Positions 15,467-25,256 of a DNA stretch of 64,000 bases are shown in pieces (position 1 is the stretch's first letter; each line of letters starts with the position of its first letter). The translations under genes were made by a program, and so were the position numbers. The stretch spans positions 1 to 64,000 of the forward strand of contig JAKSTI010000001.1 in NCBI GenBank assembly GCA_024402665.1, written 5' to 3'. This DNA is from Treponema sp. Lineage in GTDB: Bacteria; Spirochaetota; Spirochaetia; Treponematales; Treponemataceae. The notes below the pieces were generated by a model that searched no databases, was not told where the DNA came from, and saw only the letters and a program-made list of their open reading frames with translations.

Positions 15467-16708
15467 ATGAAAAAAAGTCTGTTATCGTCATTAATCGTAC
15501 TCATACCTATTTTTCTTCTAAGTTGTAAGAACAATATCGAACCCCATTTCCATACATTCAGTACTACATGGTCTGCTGATAATACTTCTCATTGGCATGC
15601 AGCAACATGTGGACATAGTGATGTGAAAGCTGATTTAGAAGAACACTTGGGTGACTGGGATTCTGAATCAGGAACAAAGATTTGTACTATATGTAATTAT
15701 GAAATAAGTTGTAGTCATTCTTTTGGTGAATATATTTCTAATGATGATGCAACTACTACAGCAGATGGAACAAAATCAAGAATTTGTAATATTTGCGGAT
15801 TTAAGGAAACAGTAGCGGATACAGGATCAAAAATTCATATTCATACATATTCTGAAGGTTGGACTTGTGATGAAGAATATCATTGGCATGCAGTAACTTG
15901 TGAACATACTTCAGAACCTGTTGTATATATAAATCATGATTGGAATATTGGAGAAGTAACAAAAAATCCAACAGTAACAGAAGAAGGAATTTATACATAT
16001 ACCTGTAAGACCTGTAAATATACAAGAACTTCTGTAATTGAAAAATTAACTCTTTCTTCAATGGAGCAGGATATACAATCTATTATTGATGGTGATTTGT
16101 TTTATTTTTCTTATGAAAAGAGTTTTGATTTACAAAACCGTTTCCATTACATAGTTAAATTAACATCTGAAGAAGGTGTTTTATTTGAAGCTGATTTAGC
16201 AGAAATGGGATTGATTACAACAGATTGTACACCAAAAGAATTATTTGACAATAATAATTTTATCTATGAAGTGCCATTAAAATATAATTCTGAAGATACA
16301 ATGATAAATGGAATTGATATTACTGAAGTTATTAAAATTATTAATTCTACAAAAATTAAAGTGTTTATTGCTGTTAGAGGAGATGTGAACACTGATTTTG
16401 ATGTTGATGGTATTGATGCATCAAATACATTAACTTACTATGCATATTATTCTGGAAATTCAGGAACAGAAGCAATTGATTATTTTATAGAACAATATAA
16501 AACAATATTCCAGACAAAATTAAATTGCAATGAAGTAACACAACTTATGAATAAGTACTTATGGAAATATATTGATGTTGATTGTAATAAGAAGATAGAA
16601 GCGGTCGATGCAAGCGGTATATTATTCTTCTATTCATACAAGGTTGGGGAATACGCTGATCTCTCAACAGAAGAACTTTGGAAGAAGGTTTTTCCTAATT
16701 TAAATTAA
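15467..16708 (+). CDS. Lipoprotein with HWHAATC repeats and dockerin-like motifs
   Basis: A 413-residue predicted lipoprotein: signal MKKSLLSSLIVLIPIFLLSC with the lipobox LLSC and Cys20. The N-terminal half has two copies of a repeat (HTFSTTWSADNTSHWHAATC near 28-48 and its relative near 131-150) and three CxxC-containing segments (CTICNYE, CNICGFK, CKTCKYT) that resemble knuckle-like spacer repeats of gut surface proteins. The C-terminal part holds two calcium-loop motifs of dockerin type: GDVNTDFDVDGIDASNTLTYY (about 304-325) and DVDCNKKIEAVDASGILFFY (about 369-389). They are separated by about 45 residues, much more than in cellulosomal dockerins. Probably surface-exposed; binding partner unknown. 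AGAGG precedes the ATG. Confidence 0.75.
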   Translation: MKKSLLSSLIVLIPIFLLSCKNNIEPHFHTFSTTWSADNTSHWHAATCGHSDVKADLEEHLGDWDSESGTKICTICNYEISCSHSFGEYISNDDATTTADGTKSRICNICGFKETVADTGSKIHIHTYSEGWTCDEEYHWHAVTCEHTSEPVVYINHDWNIGEVTKNPTVTEEGIYTYTCKTCKYTRTSVIEKLTLSSMEQDIQSIIDGDLFYFSYEKSFDLQNRFHYIVKLTSEEGVLFEADLAEMGLITTDCTPKELFDNNNFIYEVPLKYNSEDTMINGIDITEVIKIINSTKIKVFIAVRGDVNTDFDVDGIDASNTLTYYAYYSGNSGTEAIDYFIEQYKTIFQTKLNCNEVTQLMNKYLWKYIDVDCNKKIEAVDASGILFFYSYKVGEYADLSTEELWKKVFPNLN

Positions 16709-16770
16709 TATTGCCTCAAAAAACATCAATTTTTCCCTTTAAAAGAAATTATTGTGATTGAAAGATAATT

Positions 16771-16857
16771 TCCGGGGCGTTGCGGGGTGTCCCTGCAGTG
16801 GGGGTAGCGGAAAACTGCGCGAAGCGAAGGTTGGAGCGCAGGGGGCTTACCCCCTCT
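16771..16857. repeat. GC-rich dispersed repeat, copy 3
   Basis: Begins with GGGGCGTTGCGGGGTGTCCC like copy 1 and ends in the inverted repeat GGGGGCTTACCCCC. It lies in the convergent gap between the lipoprotein gene and dedA and may act as a bidirectional terminator. Confidence 0.75.
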
Positions 16858-16875
16858 TTTTTTTAACGCTGGTTT

Positions 16876-17505
16876 TTATTGATTTTCTTTTTCTTCTGCA
16901 ACGGCCTGTTTTTTCTGCTGCTTCTTTTTCTTATGTCTGGCAAATAAAACTACAAGAATAATTGCAAATACAACAAAAAGGACGATTCCAAGAATTTTCC
17001 AGTTTGTTTCAATTGCTTCACCAATAAAATAGGTGAGTGTGAACAATGTTGCACTACTGATAAATGCAGCAATTGAATCAACAAGAAGGAATTTTGTAAT
17101 CGGGAAGTTTACAAAGCCTGAACCCATAAAAAGCATGTTTCTTACGCCAAAAGGAATGAATCTGCAGATAATAAATGTTAAAAATCCGTGTTTTTCCAGT
17201 CTGTCAGAAACCCACTTAATATTTTTTTCAGTAAGCTTTTTTCTTAAGAATTTGAAAGAAAGAAATCCTTTTGAAATAAGGCGGCCAACATAATAAGAAA
17301 TTACATCACTAATAAAAATACCAAGATAAACACAAATATATGTTGTAAAAAGATCTGCCTGTTCCTGATGAACTAATGTGGCAGATACAATAATGATTGC
17401 GTCTTCTGAAACTGGAAGGTTAAAGCCTGCGAGGATTAACGTAAATAAAGCAACGGGAGGCCAATAATGTACATAGCTTAGTAAAAAATCTATAATTCCA
17501 TCCAT
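16876..17505 (-). CDS. DedA-family membrane protein
   Basis: A 209-residue integral membrane protein of the DedA/SNARE-associated family, proposed to flip or transport lipids and to support envelope homeostasis. The conserved N-terminal segment is FNLPVSEDAIIIV (28-40), followed by YYVGRLISKGF and the hallmark RFIPFGVRNMLFMGSGF (about 115-131), whose arginines are needed in characterised members. A Lys/Gln/Glu-rich cytoplasmic tail (from about 188) ends the protein. There is no Shine-Dalgarno; the start is supported by a promoter placing transcription at the ATG. Divergent from the adenylate cyclase gene. Confidence 0.9.
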   Translation of the reverse strand: MDGIIDFLLSYVHYWPPVALFTLILAGFNLPVSEDAIIIVSATLVHQEQADLFTTYICVYLGIFISDVISYYVGRLISKGFLSFKFLRKKLTEKNIKWVSDRLEKHGFLTFIICRFIPFGVRNMLFMGSGFVNFPITKFLLVDSIAAFISSATLFTLTYFIGEAIETNWKILGIVLFVVFAIILVVLFARHKKKKQQKKQAVAEEKENQ

Positions 17506-17511
17506 ACTTAT

Positions 17512-17540
17512 ATTATACTCAAACGGACATTTGTAGGCAA
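17512..17540 (-). promoter_or_regulatory. Promoter for a leaderless dedA mRNA
   Basis: On the minus strand: TTGCCT (17540-17535), 17-bp spacer, perfect TATAAT (17517-17512), then 6 nt to the ATG at 17505. This is the clearest leaderless arrangement in the window. Confidence 0.7.
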
Positions 17541-17596
17541 GTTTTAAAAAGTTATTTGTTGTTAAATCAAGATTTTTGCATTAAAATAATACTATT

Positions 17597-20110
17597 GTGG
17601 ATAATAGTCAGAATTTAAAATATGGCGCCTTTGTACGTTCAAAGAAAAACAAGATTGAAGAATTAAAGTCTGATGGCTTTAATGAAATTGATGAAAAAAA
17701 ACTTCCTTCTACTGAAGATTATGAAAGTATTCAGATGGAAATTAAGGAAGATGAATCTTTGTCTCCTGATGAAATTTCTGATGATATTTCTTCTGGAATT
17801 TCTGCAGAACCAGTTTCTTTAGATGAAGCGGCTGTGCAGAAAGATGATGAAATTATTCAGAATGAGGCTGAATCAGACTCGGGTGCAGATAATCTGCTTG
17901 TTATTCCAGATGATTATGACTGGGAAGATAGACTTGGTTTAGGTAAATCTGATAAAAAATCTGCAAAACGTGAAAAAAAATCAGCAAAAGAAGATAAAAA
18001 ATCATCAAAACGTGAAAAAAAAGAAAAACAGTACAAACTTACAAGACCAATTGGTGTAAAACTTATTGGAATTACTTCTGCAATTATTGTTATTTCAATG
18101 GCCCTTGTAACATTTGTTGTTTCTTATTTCATTACTGCAGATACACGAATCAATGCAGAAGAAAATAACTTAACAATAAATAAAAGAACTTCCGACGACT
18201 GCGAAAATCGTTTTTCAACTATTAAAAATAATACAGGTATTTTATACGACCTTGTTATTGAATCTAATCCGGATGTAGTTCAGGAAAATTATTACAAGAC
18301 AAATTTCTTCCTTAGAAACAAAGATGTTTTTGCAATCTCATTTATAACTTCCGGATGCACTCTTATTAACCAGGAACTTTTTGACACAAAAGAAATAGAT
18401 TCTTCGGTAGTTGCAAATTACCAGTTGTTATCTCAGAAAAATATTGAAAGCGCACAGAAGGGTGAAGTCACAATTGATAACGCAACTCCATTTATTGGAT
18501 CTCCTGCAATTTCAATGTGTTTCCCAATTACAAGCGCAAGTAAAACAGAAATTGCCCAGGTTGTTTTCTCTTCAGAATTGCTGCTTTCAAGTTTTTCTAC
18601 AGGATCGGCAAATGCTTCTATGCTCGTAAATGAAAGCGGAACAATTTTAGTTCACTCAGATATAGAGTTAGTAAATACAATCACTAATCTCAGAAATAAT
18701 TTTATTGTAGACCGTTTAATAACAAGCCGTCAGATTTCAGAACAGCTTACATATAAAAATGATGACGGACATGAATATATTGGTGCTTTCAGCAGATTAA
18801 GTACAGGTTCATGCGGTGTAATTACTCAGGTTGCACTTGATGTAGTTCTGGAAGGAATCAGACGAACAACATATCAGATTATTTATCTTACAATCTGTAT
18901 TCTTTCAATTACAATTTTAATCATCTGGCTTGTTGCCCGTTCTCTTTCAACTCCACTTAAAGTTCTTACAGAAGTTGCCAACGAAATTAAGATTGGAAAT
19001 ATCAATACTTCTTTGTTCCATGAATTAAGCGTAAAACGTAAAGATGAAATTGGTGTTCTTGCAAGAAGTACAAAAGATGAACAGGAAATTTTAAATACCT
19101 TTACAAAACTTACAAATCAGGTTGTAACAAAGGCAATTGTTTTAAAGCAGATTGATTTTGAACCTCACTTAAAAGACGTAACTGTTTTCTTTAGTGATAT
19201 CAGGAACTTTACTGCAATTTCAGATCAGTTTAATCAGCGTTTTGAAAAAGATTCTGCTGCAAAAATTATCAGCTTCTTAAATGATTATATTGGCCGCATG
19301 GTAAATTGTATTTCTATTGCTGGTGGTACTGTAGATAAATTTGAAGGCGATGCAATTATGGCTGTTTTTGGTGTTCTTCGTGATGACGCCCTTGATTTTG
19401 AAAATCTTGATGAAACAGATGAAGAATATAAAAAGCAGCTTGTTCTTCATGAAAAACATATGAAAGAAGATGCCATTAATGCAATCAGAGCTGGTCTTGG
19501 TATGCGCTATGCTTTGATGAAATATAACAAAGAAGCTTCTTTATTTAATGAATCGGAAGAATCTGAAACACAGAATGTAAAAATGCCTGTTCTTAAAATT
19601 GGAGCCGGTATTAATACAGGACGTGCAACAGTAGGTTTTATGGGTTCTGATGATAAGATGGAATTTACATCAATTGGTGATGCCGTAAACCTTGCTTCCA
19701 GAACAGAAAGTTCTACAAAAGTTGCGGCAGTAGATTTCCTTATTGCAGAATCTACTTATGATTTATTGAAATATGAATATATTCGAAGTGAGTTTAACAA
19801 TAATACAATCAGAAAAGAAAACGAAAATTTTGAAATTGTAGTAGAAAAAATCCCTGTTTCTTTCCAGGTAAAAGGTAAGGGGTCACAGAACTTCTACGGT
19901 GTTGTAAATATGCCTAAGTTTGATATTGAAGATTTCTTTAAAACTACAAATCCAGATTTTGTTGTTGATGATGATTGTAAGGCGGCAGTTGGTCCTGAAG
20001 GTCCAGAATCTTTGGATGAAGTAAGACAGCTGCTTGGATACACAAAGCCTGACTATAGTGGAGCAGAAGGTGAAGAGCCGGAGACTAAGGTTAAGATCCA
20101 GAATTCTTGA
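17597..20110 (+). CDS. Transmembrane class III adenylate cyclase
   Basis: An 837-residue sensor cyclase. Order: a long acidic/Lys-rich cytoplasmic N-terminus (1-150), TM1 (about 156-180), an extracytoplasmic sensor region of dCache-like size (180-420), TM2 (about 422-445), HAMP, and a C-terminal class III catalytic domain. Metal-binding aspartates are D534 (FFSDIRNF) and about D585 (DKFEGDAIM); the Lys of DKF and the Thr of EFTSIGDAVNLASR are those expected for ATP rather than GTP, and the Asn/Arg transition-state pair is present (NLASR). Start is GTG 17597 with no Shine-Dalgarno. First gene of a six-gene overlapping run reaching 32187. Confidence 0.88.
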   Translation: MDNSQNLKYGAFVRSKKNKIEELKSDGFNEIDEKKLPSTEDYESIQMEIKEDESLSPDEISDDISSGISAEPVSLDEAAVQKDDEIIQNEAESDSGADNLLVIPDDYDWEDRLGLGKSDKKSAKREKKSAKEDKKSSKREKKEKQYKLTRPIGVKLIGITSAIIVISMALVTFVVSYFITADTRINAEENNLTINKRTSDDCENRFSTIKNNTGILYDLVIESNPDVVQENYYKTNFFLRNKDVFAISFITSGCTLINQELFDTKEIDSSVVANYQLLSQKNIESAQKGEVTIDNATPFIGSPAISMCFPITSASKTEIAQVVFSSELLLSSFSTGSANASMLVNESGTILVHSDIELVNTITNLRNNFIVDRLITSRQISEQLTYKNDDGHEYIGAFSRLSTGSCGVITQVALDVVLEGIRRTTYQIIYLTICILSITILIIWLVARSLSTPLKVLTEVANEIKIGNINTSLFHELSVKRKDEIGVLARSTKDEQEILNTFTKLTNQVVTKAIVLKQIDFEPHLKDVTVFFSDIRNFTAISDQFNQRFEKDSAAKIISFLNDYIGRMVNCISIAGGTVDKFEGDAIMAVFGVLRDDALDFENLDETDEEYKKQLVLHEKHMKEDAINAIRAGLGMRYALMKYNKEASLFNESEESETQNVKMPVLKIGAGINTGRATVGFMGSDDKMEFTSIGDAVNLASRTESSTKVAAVDFLIAESTYDLLKYEYIRSEFNNNTIRKENENFEIVVEKIPVSFQVKGKGSQNFYGVVNMPKFDIEDFFKTTNPDFVVDDDCKAAVGPEGPESLDEVRQLLGYTKPDYSGAEGEEPETKVKIQNS

Positions 20111-22922
20111 TCTTTTTGTTGTAATTCTCTGTTTATTTGTTTGTGCTTATAGTTTCAAATTGTTCTATGCTGAATATAATCGAAATACTATAAGAGACGA
20201 TAAGGCAGTAATTGCACAGGTTGTTCGAAAAAGTAATATTTCTCAAAGAAAATTTTCTGATCGCGTTGTATGGGAACGAGTTCAGAATGATACTTTATTG
20301 TATAATGGGGATATTTTAAGAACCGGCGATAATTCTGAAACAACAATGCAGTTTACAGATCTGCAGATTGATATGGGTGAAAACTCAATGATGCAGATTT
20401 TCTATTCCAAAGATGAAGGTATTTCTGTTTCTGTAAACAAAGGTAATATTGAACTTGATGCTTCTGATTCTGTTAATGAAGTTCAGCTGAAGTTATTAAA
20501 CGGAACTGTTGTTAATGTAAAAAAAGGTTCAAGACTTTCTGCACAGATTGATAATCAGTCTGGAGAAAACTTTATTGTTGTTTCTTCTGGTCAGGCTGTT
20601 ATTCAGAATTCAGAAGGAAACGAACAGATTGTAAATTCTGGTGAATCTGTAAAAGAAAACAAAGACGGAGAATTACAGCAGCAGGCAATTACAATTACAT
20701 CAATCCCTCTTGTTGCAAATATTGTCAGATTTGAAAATGAAGATGTTGTAATTCCTTATAAGTGGAATGCATCTGCAGAATATAAAGATACTCCTGTTAT
20801 AATCCAGCTTTCTAAGCGTGAAAGTTTTAATACAATTGAACTTGCCAGCGAACAAAAAGATTTATCTCAAATCACAATTCCTGCAAAAATGATTACAACT
20901 GGAACTTTGAGTGCTGTAGAGAATAAAAAATTCTATTGGCGAATTTTCCCAAAAGGTGAAATGGACAAAAAAGTAACTGGTGTTGTAAATATTATTTCAA
21001 TTCCAGAAGTAAAACTGTTGTCCCCAATTAATGATTCTTATTTCCATTATACAAATGAACTTGTTTCGGTACCGTTCAGCTGGGAAGGAAATGATTACGT
21101 AACAAGTTATAAACTTGAAGTTGCAAAAGACAACAACTTTAGAAATAAGGTTTTTGAAGAAAATATTAAAAACTCAAGAACAAATCTTACAACTCTTGAA
21201 GCAGGAGAATATTTCTGGCGAATTATTCCATTCTATTCAATAGAAAATATTGGTAATAAAATAGAAAAATCTGTTGGAAAATTCACTATTGTAAAAGATG
21301 AAATTAATGAACCTCCTATATTAAAATTCCCTGCAGAAAATGATGTAATCAGTTTGGGTGATAATAATTCACAGCTGTTGTTTATGTGGGAATCTTTTGT
21401 AGACAAAGCTTCTTATAAATTGCTTGTTTCTGATAAACGTGATTTTTCTAATTTAGTAATCAAAGAAGAAACTCCTGCTAAATCTGTGGCAAAAAATGTA
21501 AATATTAATACTCTGGCACCAGGAACTTATTACTGGAAAGTTGTACGCAATTCTCCACAGGAAAACCATACAGTTGAATCTAAGACTGCGTTATTTGAAG
21601 TAAAGAAAACTGTGGCAGAAGCTTCAAGACTTCTTTATCCTCCAGAAAACTACTCTGTTTCAAAACAGAAATTTGATAAAACAAATTTTGTATGGGCAGT
21701 TTCAAGTTCATATAAAGATGCAAAAACATATTATGTACTTGAAGTTTGTGAAGACAAGAATTTCCAGAAAAATGTTGTGGAAATTATAACAGATAAAACA
21801 CAGCTTTCTCAGATAAATCTTCCTGCAGGAAATTATTTCTGGAGAGTTGGAATTAAACTTTCTGAAACTGAAAAACCTGTTGAATATACAGAAATCCGAA
21901 GCTTTAATATTCTTGGGGCATTAGGAAAAGCAGAAATAGTTGCTCCAGAATCTGGCGGAACTGTTATTATTGGAGATTCCAGAACTGTAACTGCTGAATG
22001 GACAGTTGTTCCAGATGCTGATTATTATACTGTAAAATTAATTGACTCAGATAATTCAAAAGTTGTTACTGAATACAAGAAAGTTGCAAAATCTTCTGTA
22101 AGACTTGAATTGCCGTCTGAAGTAAAAGTAAATCAGAGTGGAACTCGGCTTAAAGTTCAGGTTCAGCCATATTCTGAAGCAGAAGGGAATGTTGATGCAA
22201 GAGACGGTGAAGTTTCTGAAATTAGTTTTGTTGTAAGAAAACCAATGCCAATCACACTTTCTTCTCCTGCAGACAAAACTGAAGTTATTACAGCAATGGA
22301 AACAGAAATGCAGTTTGCATGGAAAGTTCATGATAAGGCTGATGAAATTGAATTTATTCTTAAAAAACAGAATTCATCTGGCGTGATGAAAACAATAAAA
22401 TCTGTTAAAACTAAGGATGAATCAATAAAAGTTGGAGATTTAACTGCGGGAACGTATGAATGGACAGTGAAGGGGTCTTCAAAGAAGGGATACTCTCTTG
22501 ATGCAGTTGATTCAAGACGATTTACAATTATTGAAAAACAGCTTTTGCCAAAACCTGTACTTGTAAGTCCTGTAAACAACTTTGTAATTGACGGAAACTA
22601 TTTACAGAATAATAAAACAATTAAGTTCACATGGAATAAATCTGAAAACGCAGGTTATTATTCATTCGCACTTTATAGCATTGGCAAAAATGGGGCAGCT
22701 AAAAAATTGCTGTCTTCCGATAATATAAAGAGTACAGAATATATCTTAAAAGATTTCTCTGTGCTTGATGTTGGAACTTTTGAATGGCGTGTTGTTGCAT
22801 ATTCAAAAGATGCAAAAGGTAGAATCCAGAAGAGTGAAACTTCTATATCAAGTTTCAAGATTCAATTTGAATTACCTTCTGATGTAGAAACAATTGATCC
22901 GGGAAGAATGTATGGCAACTAG
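20070..22922 (+). CDS. FecR-domain protein with multiple Ig/Fn3-like repeats
   Basis: About 950 residues. A basic stretch and a single signal-anchor helix (LDLFVVILCLFVCAYSFKLFY) are followed by a FecR-like domain (QNDTLLYNGDILRTGDNSET... through VSSGQAVIQN), then six or seven beta-sandwich modules of about 100 residues, each ending in a motif like AGEYFWRI, PGTYYWKVV, AGNYFWRV or VGTFEWRVV. Such modules are typical of periplasm-spanning or surface structures. The start is uncertain: GTG 20070 has GGAG 8 nt upstream and overlaps the cyclase gene by 41 bp; GTG 20058 and TTG 20034 are alternatives. The overlap implies translational coupling to the cyclase. FecR domains elsewhere sense or transmit envelope signals; its role here is unknown. 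Confidence 0.75.
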   Translation: MKSRRLRLRSRILDLFVVILCLFVCAYSFKLFYAEYNRNTIRDDKAVIAQVVRKSNISQRKFSDRVVWERVQNDTLLYNGDILRTGDNSETTMQFTDLQIDMGENSMMQIFYSKDEGISVSVNKGNIELDASDSVNEVQLKLLNGTVVNVKKGSRLSAQIDNQSGENFIVVSSGQAVIQNSEGNEQIVNSGESVKENKDGELQQQAITITSIPLVANIVRFENEDVVIPYKWNASAEYKDTPVIIQLSKRESFNTIELASEQKDLSQITIPAKMITTGTLSAVENKKFYWRIFPKGEMDKKVTGVVNIISIPEVKLLSPINDSYFHYTNELVSVPFSWEGNDYVTSYKLEVAKDNNFRNKVFEENIKNSRTNLTTLEAGEYFWRIIPFYSIENIGNKIEKSVGKFTIVKDEINEPPILKFPAENDVISLGDNNSQLLFMWESFVDKASYKLLVSDKRDFSNLVIKEETPAKSVAKNVNINTLAPGTYYWKVVRNSPQENHTVESKTALFEVKKTVAEASRLLYPPENYSVSKQKFDKTNFVWAVSSSYKDAKTYYVLEVCEDKNFQKNVVEIITDKTQLSQINLPAGNYFWRVGIKLSETEKPVEYTEIRSFNILGALGKAEIVAPESGGTVIIGDSRTVTAEWTVVPDADYYTVKLIDSDNSKVVTEYKKVAKSSVRLELPSEVKVNQSGTRLKVQVQPYSEAEGNVDARDGEVSEISFVVRKPMPITLSSPADKTEVITAMETEMQFAWKVHDKADEIEFILKKQNSSGVMKTIKSVKTKDESIKVGDLTAGTYEWTVKGSSKKGYSLDAVDSRRFTIIEKQLLPKPVLVSPVNNFVIDGNYLQNNKTIKFTWNKSENAGYYSFALYSIGKNGAAKKLLSSDNIKSTEYILKDFSVLDVGTFEWRVVAYSKDAKGRIQKSETSISSFKIQFELPSDVETIDPGRMYGN

Positions 22923-24066
22923 TGTGGCTGCTAAAAGAAGAATATTATTATTCCTGCTTTTGAACATTACGATTTTCTCTTTTTATGCTCAATCTGCTGA
23001 ATCATTTATTCAGAAACTTGAATGGATGCAGGTTCAGAATTCTACCGGATACATTGTAGAAATCAAGAATATCGATACAGAAAATATTAAATCCTATGAA
23101 ACAAAAGAACTTTTTATTGAAGTTTCTCTTCCAGCCGGACAGTACGAATATAGAGTAAAAGCTCTGGACTTTTTAAATAGACCTTCAAGTTCAAGTGCAT
23201 GGCGTCCTTTTACAATTTTAAAAGCAGTTGCACCTGAAGTTGTGATACCTGAAACTATAATTGAAAAAAGCAGACGGGAAAAAACAGTTCAGATTCCTGT
23301 AGAATTAAACAATATAGAAGATGATTCTGCAGTTGTGTTTATAAATACTGATACAAATGAAGAAGTTCCTGGAACAATCATTCATGAAGAAACAGAAGAT
23401 GGTGTAAAAACAACAGCAATTGAACTTCCTCAAGCCCGTTATGGAAACTGGAAAATTAAAATTACAAATCCAAGTGGAATTACTACAGAAACAGATGAAA
23501 TCTCTATTCAAAAACCAGTTACTCCAGCTTTGCCTGTAATTAATTTGTTTGCATCATTGGGATACGCTCAAACTTTCTATATATATAATGGGGAACTTGA
23601 TTTTGTATTCCATGAAATGTCCTCTGTTATTCCAACAACTGGAGCAGGTCAGGTTCAGGTAGCATTCCTTCCATTTAATTATATGGGCTTTACTATGGGC
23701 GGAGAATTTCAGATTTCTGCTTTTTCTTTAGGACAGAATAATGTTTTCTATGATTTGGATTTATACGTTCATACATACTCATTTTTATTTGTTGCCCAAA
23801 AAAATATAATTGGACAATGGTTAAATTTGAATTTGAAATTAGGTCCAAGTATCTATACAATAATAGAAGATTTAACTTATAAACTTGATGATAAAACGGT
23901 TGATCGCGAAACTGCAGGATTGGGATTTAATCTTGGGGCTTCTGTTGTCTGGATTCCAACAAAGCATTTTTATGCCGAAGCGGGCCTTGCTTATGTTCAT
24001 TATTTTATTAAGGATTATCCAACAGGTTTTGTTCAGCCATATATTAATGGGGGGGTAAGATTTTAA
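22912..24066 (+). CDS. Outer-membrane beta-barrel protein with Ig-like N-terminal modules
   Basis: A 384-residue exported protein. The signal peptide (about 1-28, ending near SFYAQS) is followed by one Fn3-like module (AGQYEYRVKALDF), an Ig-like strand-rich region up to about residue 200, then a C-terminal half of alternating hydrophobic strands (ASLGYAQTFYIYNG, LNLNLKLGPSIY, AGLGFNLGASVVWIP) ending with the terminal Phe (NGGVRF) that outer-membrane barrels often carry. I chose ATG 22912 (GGGAAG 7 nt upstream) over an in-frame TTG 22894. It overlaps the preceding FecR gene by 11 bp and the next lipoprotein gene by 1 bp. Function unknown; context suggests it anchors the FecR/Ig protein at the outer membrane. 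Confidence 0.68.
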   Translation: MATSVAAKRRILLFLLLNITIFSFYAQSAESFIQKLEWMQVQNSTGYIVEIKNIDTENIKSYETKELFIEVSLPAGQYEYRVKALDFLNRPSSSSAWRPFTILKAVAPEVVIPETIIEKSRREKTVQIPVELNNIEDDSAVVFINTDTNEEVPGTIIHEETEDGVKTTAIELPQARYGNWKIKITNPSGITTETDEISIQKPVTPALPVINLFASLGYAQTFYIYNGELDFVFHEMSSVIPTTGAGQVQVAFLPFNYMGFTMGGEFQISAFSLGQNNVFYDLDLYVHTYSFLFVAQKNIIGQWLNLNLKLGPSIYTIIEDLTYKLDDKTVDRETAGLGFNLGASVVWIPTKHFYAEAGLAYVHYFIKDYPTGFVQPYINGGVRF

Positions 24067-25256
24067 TGTTGCTTAAAAAGAAAAAGATCTTTTACATTTC
24101 AATACTTACTCTTTCTTTTATTCTTGCCGTTTTTGCTAATTCCTGTAGGGGCAGTGTAGACTGGTTTGACGGGCTTACAAAAATAGAGCAGGATATTTCC
24201 GTTGAATACAAATTTTATCTTGATGATTCATCTACAACTTATTACACCCGTCCGTTTCTCATAGGACAAACTTATAACTCTGGCGATTTACCAAAGCAGG
24301 ATGATGATATTTGTGGAAAATTAAAGCCTGGTTATAAACCAAATGGTTGGATTTTAAAAGAACCTCCTGATGTGACTGATATTTCTAAGGGAATATTTGA
24401 TTTAGACCCTTCATCAACAGTTAAATCTTTTACAGTTGGTACAGAGCCTCAAAGTTTTTATGCCAACCAATGGACTGGTGGAACAACAACATACACAGTC
24501 AGACATTTATGGCAGAATATTGATGATAATGAATATACACTTCATGAATCTGAAACTGTAAGTGGAATTGCAGGTGAGACTACTAATGGTGCAGGTTGTG
24601 TAAAAACATATACTGGTTTTGGAACTGGCACTTACACAAATGAAACTATTGAAGGCGATAAGTCTACTGTTCTTGAAATTAGGTATAATAGAGAAATCAT
24701 TACTATTTTGTTTGAATATAATGGTGGAACTTCAACTTCTGGTGGAACTTCCGATTTAACAAAACAACCAAGATATGGAAAGAAACTTTCTGCTTCTGAT
24801 ATTCCAATTTTAACTAAAGCTGGATTTGGATTCAAAGGCTGGCTTTGTAATGATGATTTTAAAATCTATTCAAGAGAAGAACTTATTGGATTTACAGTAC
24901 CAGCAAATGCTCTGACCTTTACCGCTCAGTGGATTGAACTTTCAACAGGTAGTTCTGATTTACCAGATATTTCTGATATGATTCCTGCCACCGCTTTGAT
25001 TAGTGATACAGGCATTAATATAAATCGGGATTCAAAAACAATAACATTTACTGCGGCAACAGCTTCTCCAGCTTACAAAAAATATTACTGGAGCATTGAT
25101 GCAGGCAAATTTAATTCAACTGATACAAATGTGTTTACTGATAATTACAGTACCTTCAGTATTGGTTACCATTCTCTTGTAGTTCTTGCTCAAGATGAAG
25201 ATGATAAAATTTACTATACAGTTATTGATTTCCAGATTACAAGTGAGGATAAGTAA
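24066..25256 (+). CDS. Surface lipoprotein with InlB-type repeats
   Basis: A 396-residue predicted lipoprotein (degenerate lipobox ANSC, Cys27). It has an InlB B-repeat-like module (NGGTSTSGGTS... GFKGWLCNDD... TFTAQW) and, before it, a segment of the MucBP-like type (YTVRHLWQNIDDNEYTL... TNETIEGDKSTVLEIRYNR). The C-terminal 90 residues resemble an Ig-like domain (YKKYYWSIDAGKF). Such modules occur in gut bacterial adhesins. ATG 24066 overlaps the previous stop (TAATG), a coupling arrangement repeated at the next two junctions. The exposed ligand is unknown. Confidence 0.75.
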   Translation: MLLKKKKIFYISILTLSFILAVFANSCRGSVDWFDGLTKIEQDISVEYKFYLDDSSTTYYTRPFLIGQTYNSGDLPKQDDDICGKLKPGYKPNGWILKEPPDVTDISKGIFDLDPSSTVKSFTVGTEPQSFYANQWTGGTTTYTVRHLWQNIDDNEYTLHESETVSGIAGETTNGAGCVKTYTGFGTGTYTNETIEGDKSTVLEIRYNREIITILFEYNGGTSTSGGTSDLTKQPRYGKKLSASDIPILTKAGFGFKGWLCNDDFKIYSREELIGFTVPANALTFTAQWIELSTGSSDLPDISDMIPATALISDTGININRDSKTITFTAATASPAYKKYYWSIDAGKFNSTDTNVFTDNYSTFSIGYHSLVVLAQDEDDKIYYTVIDFQITSEDK

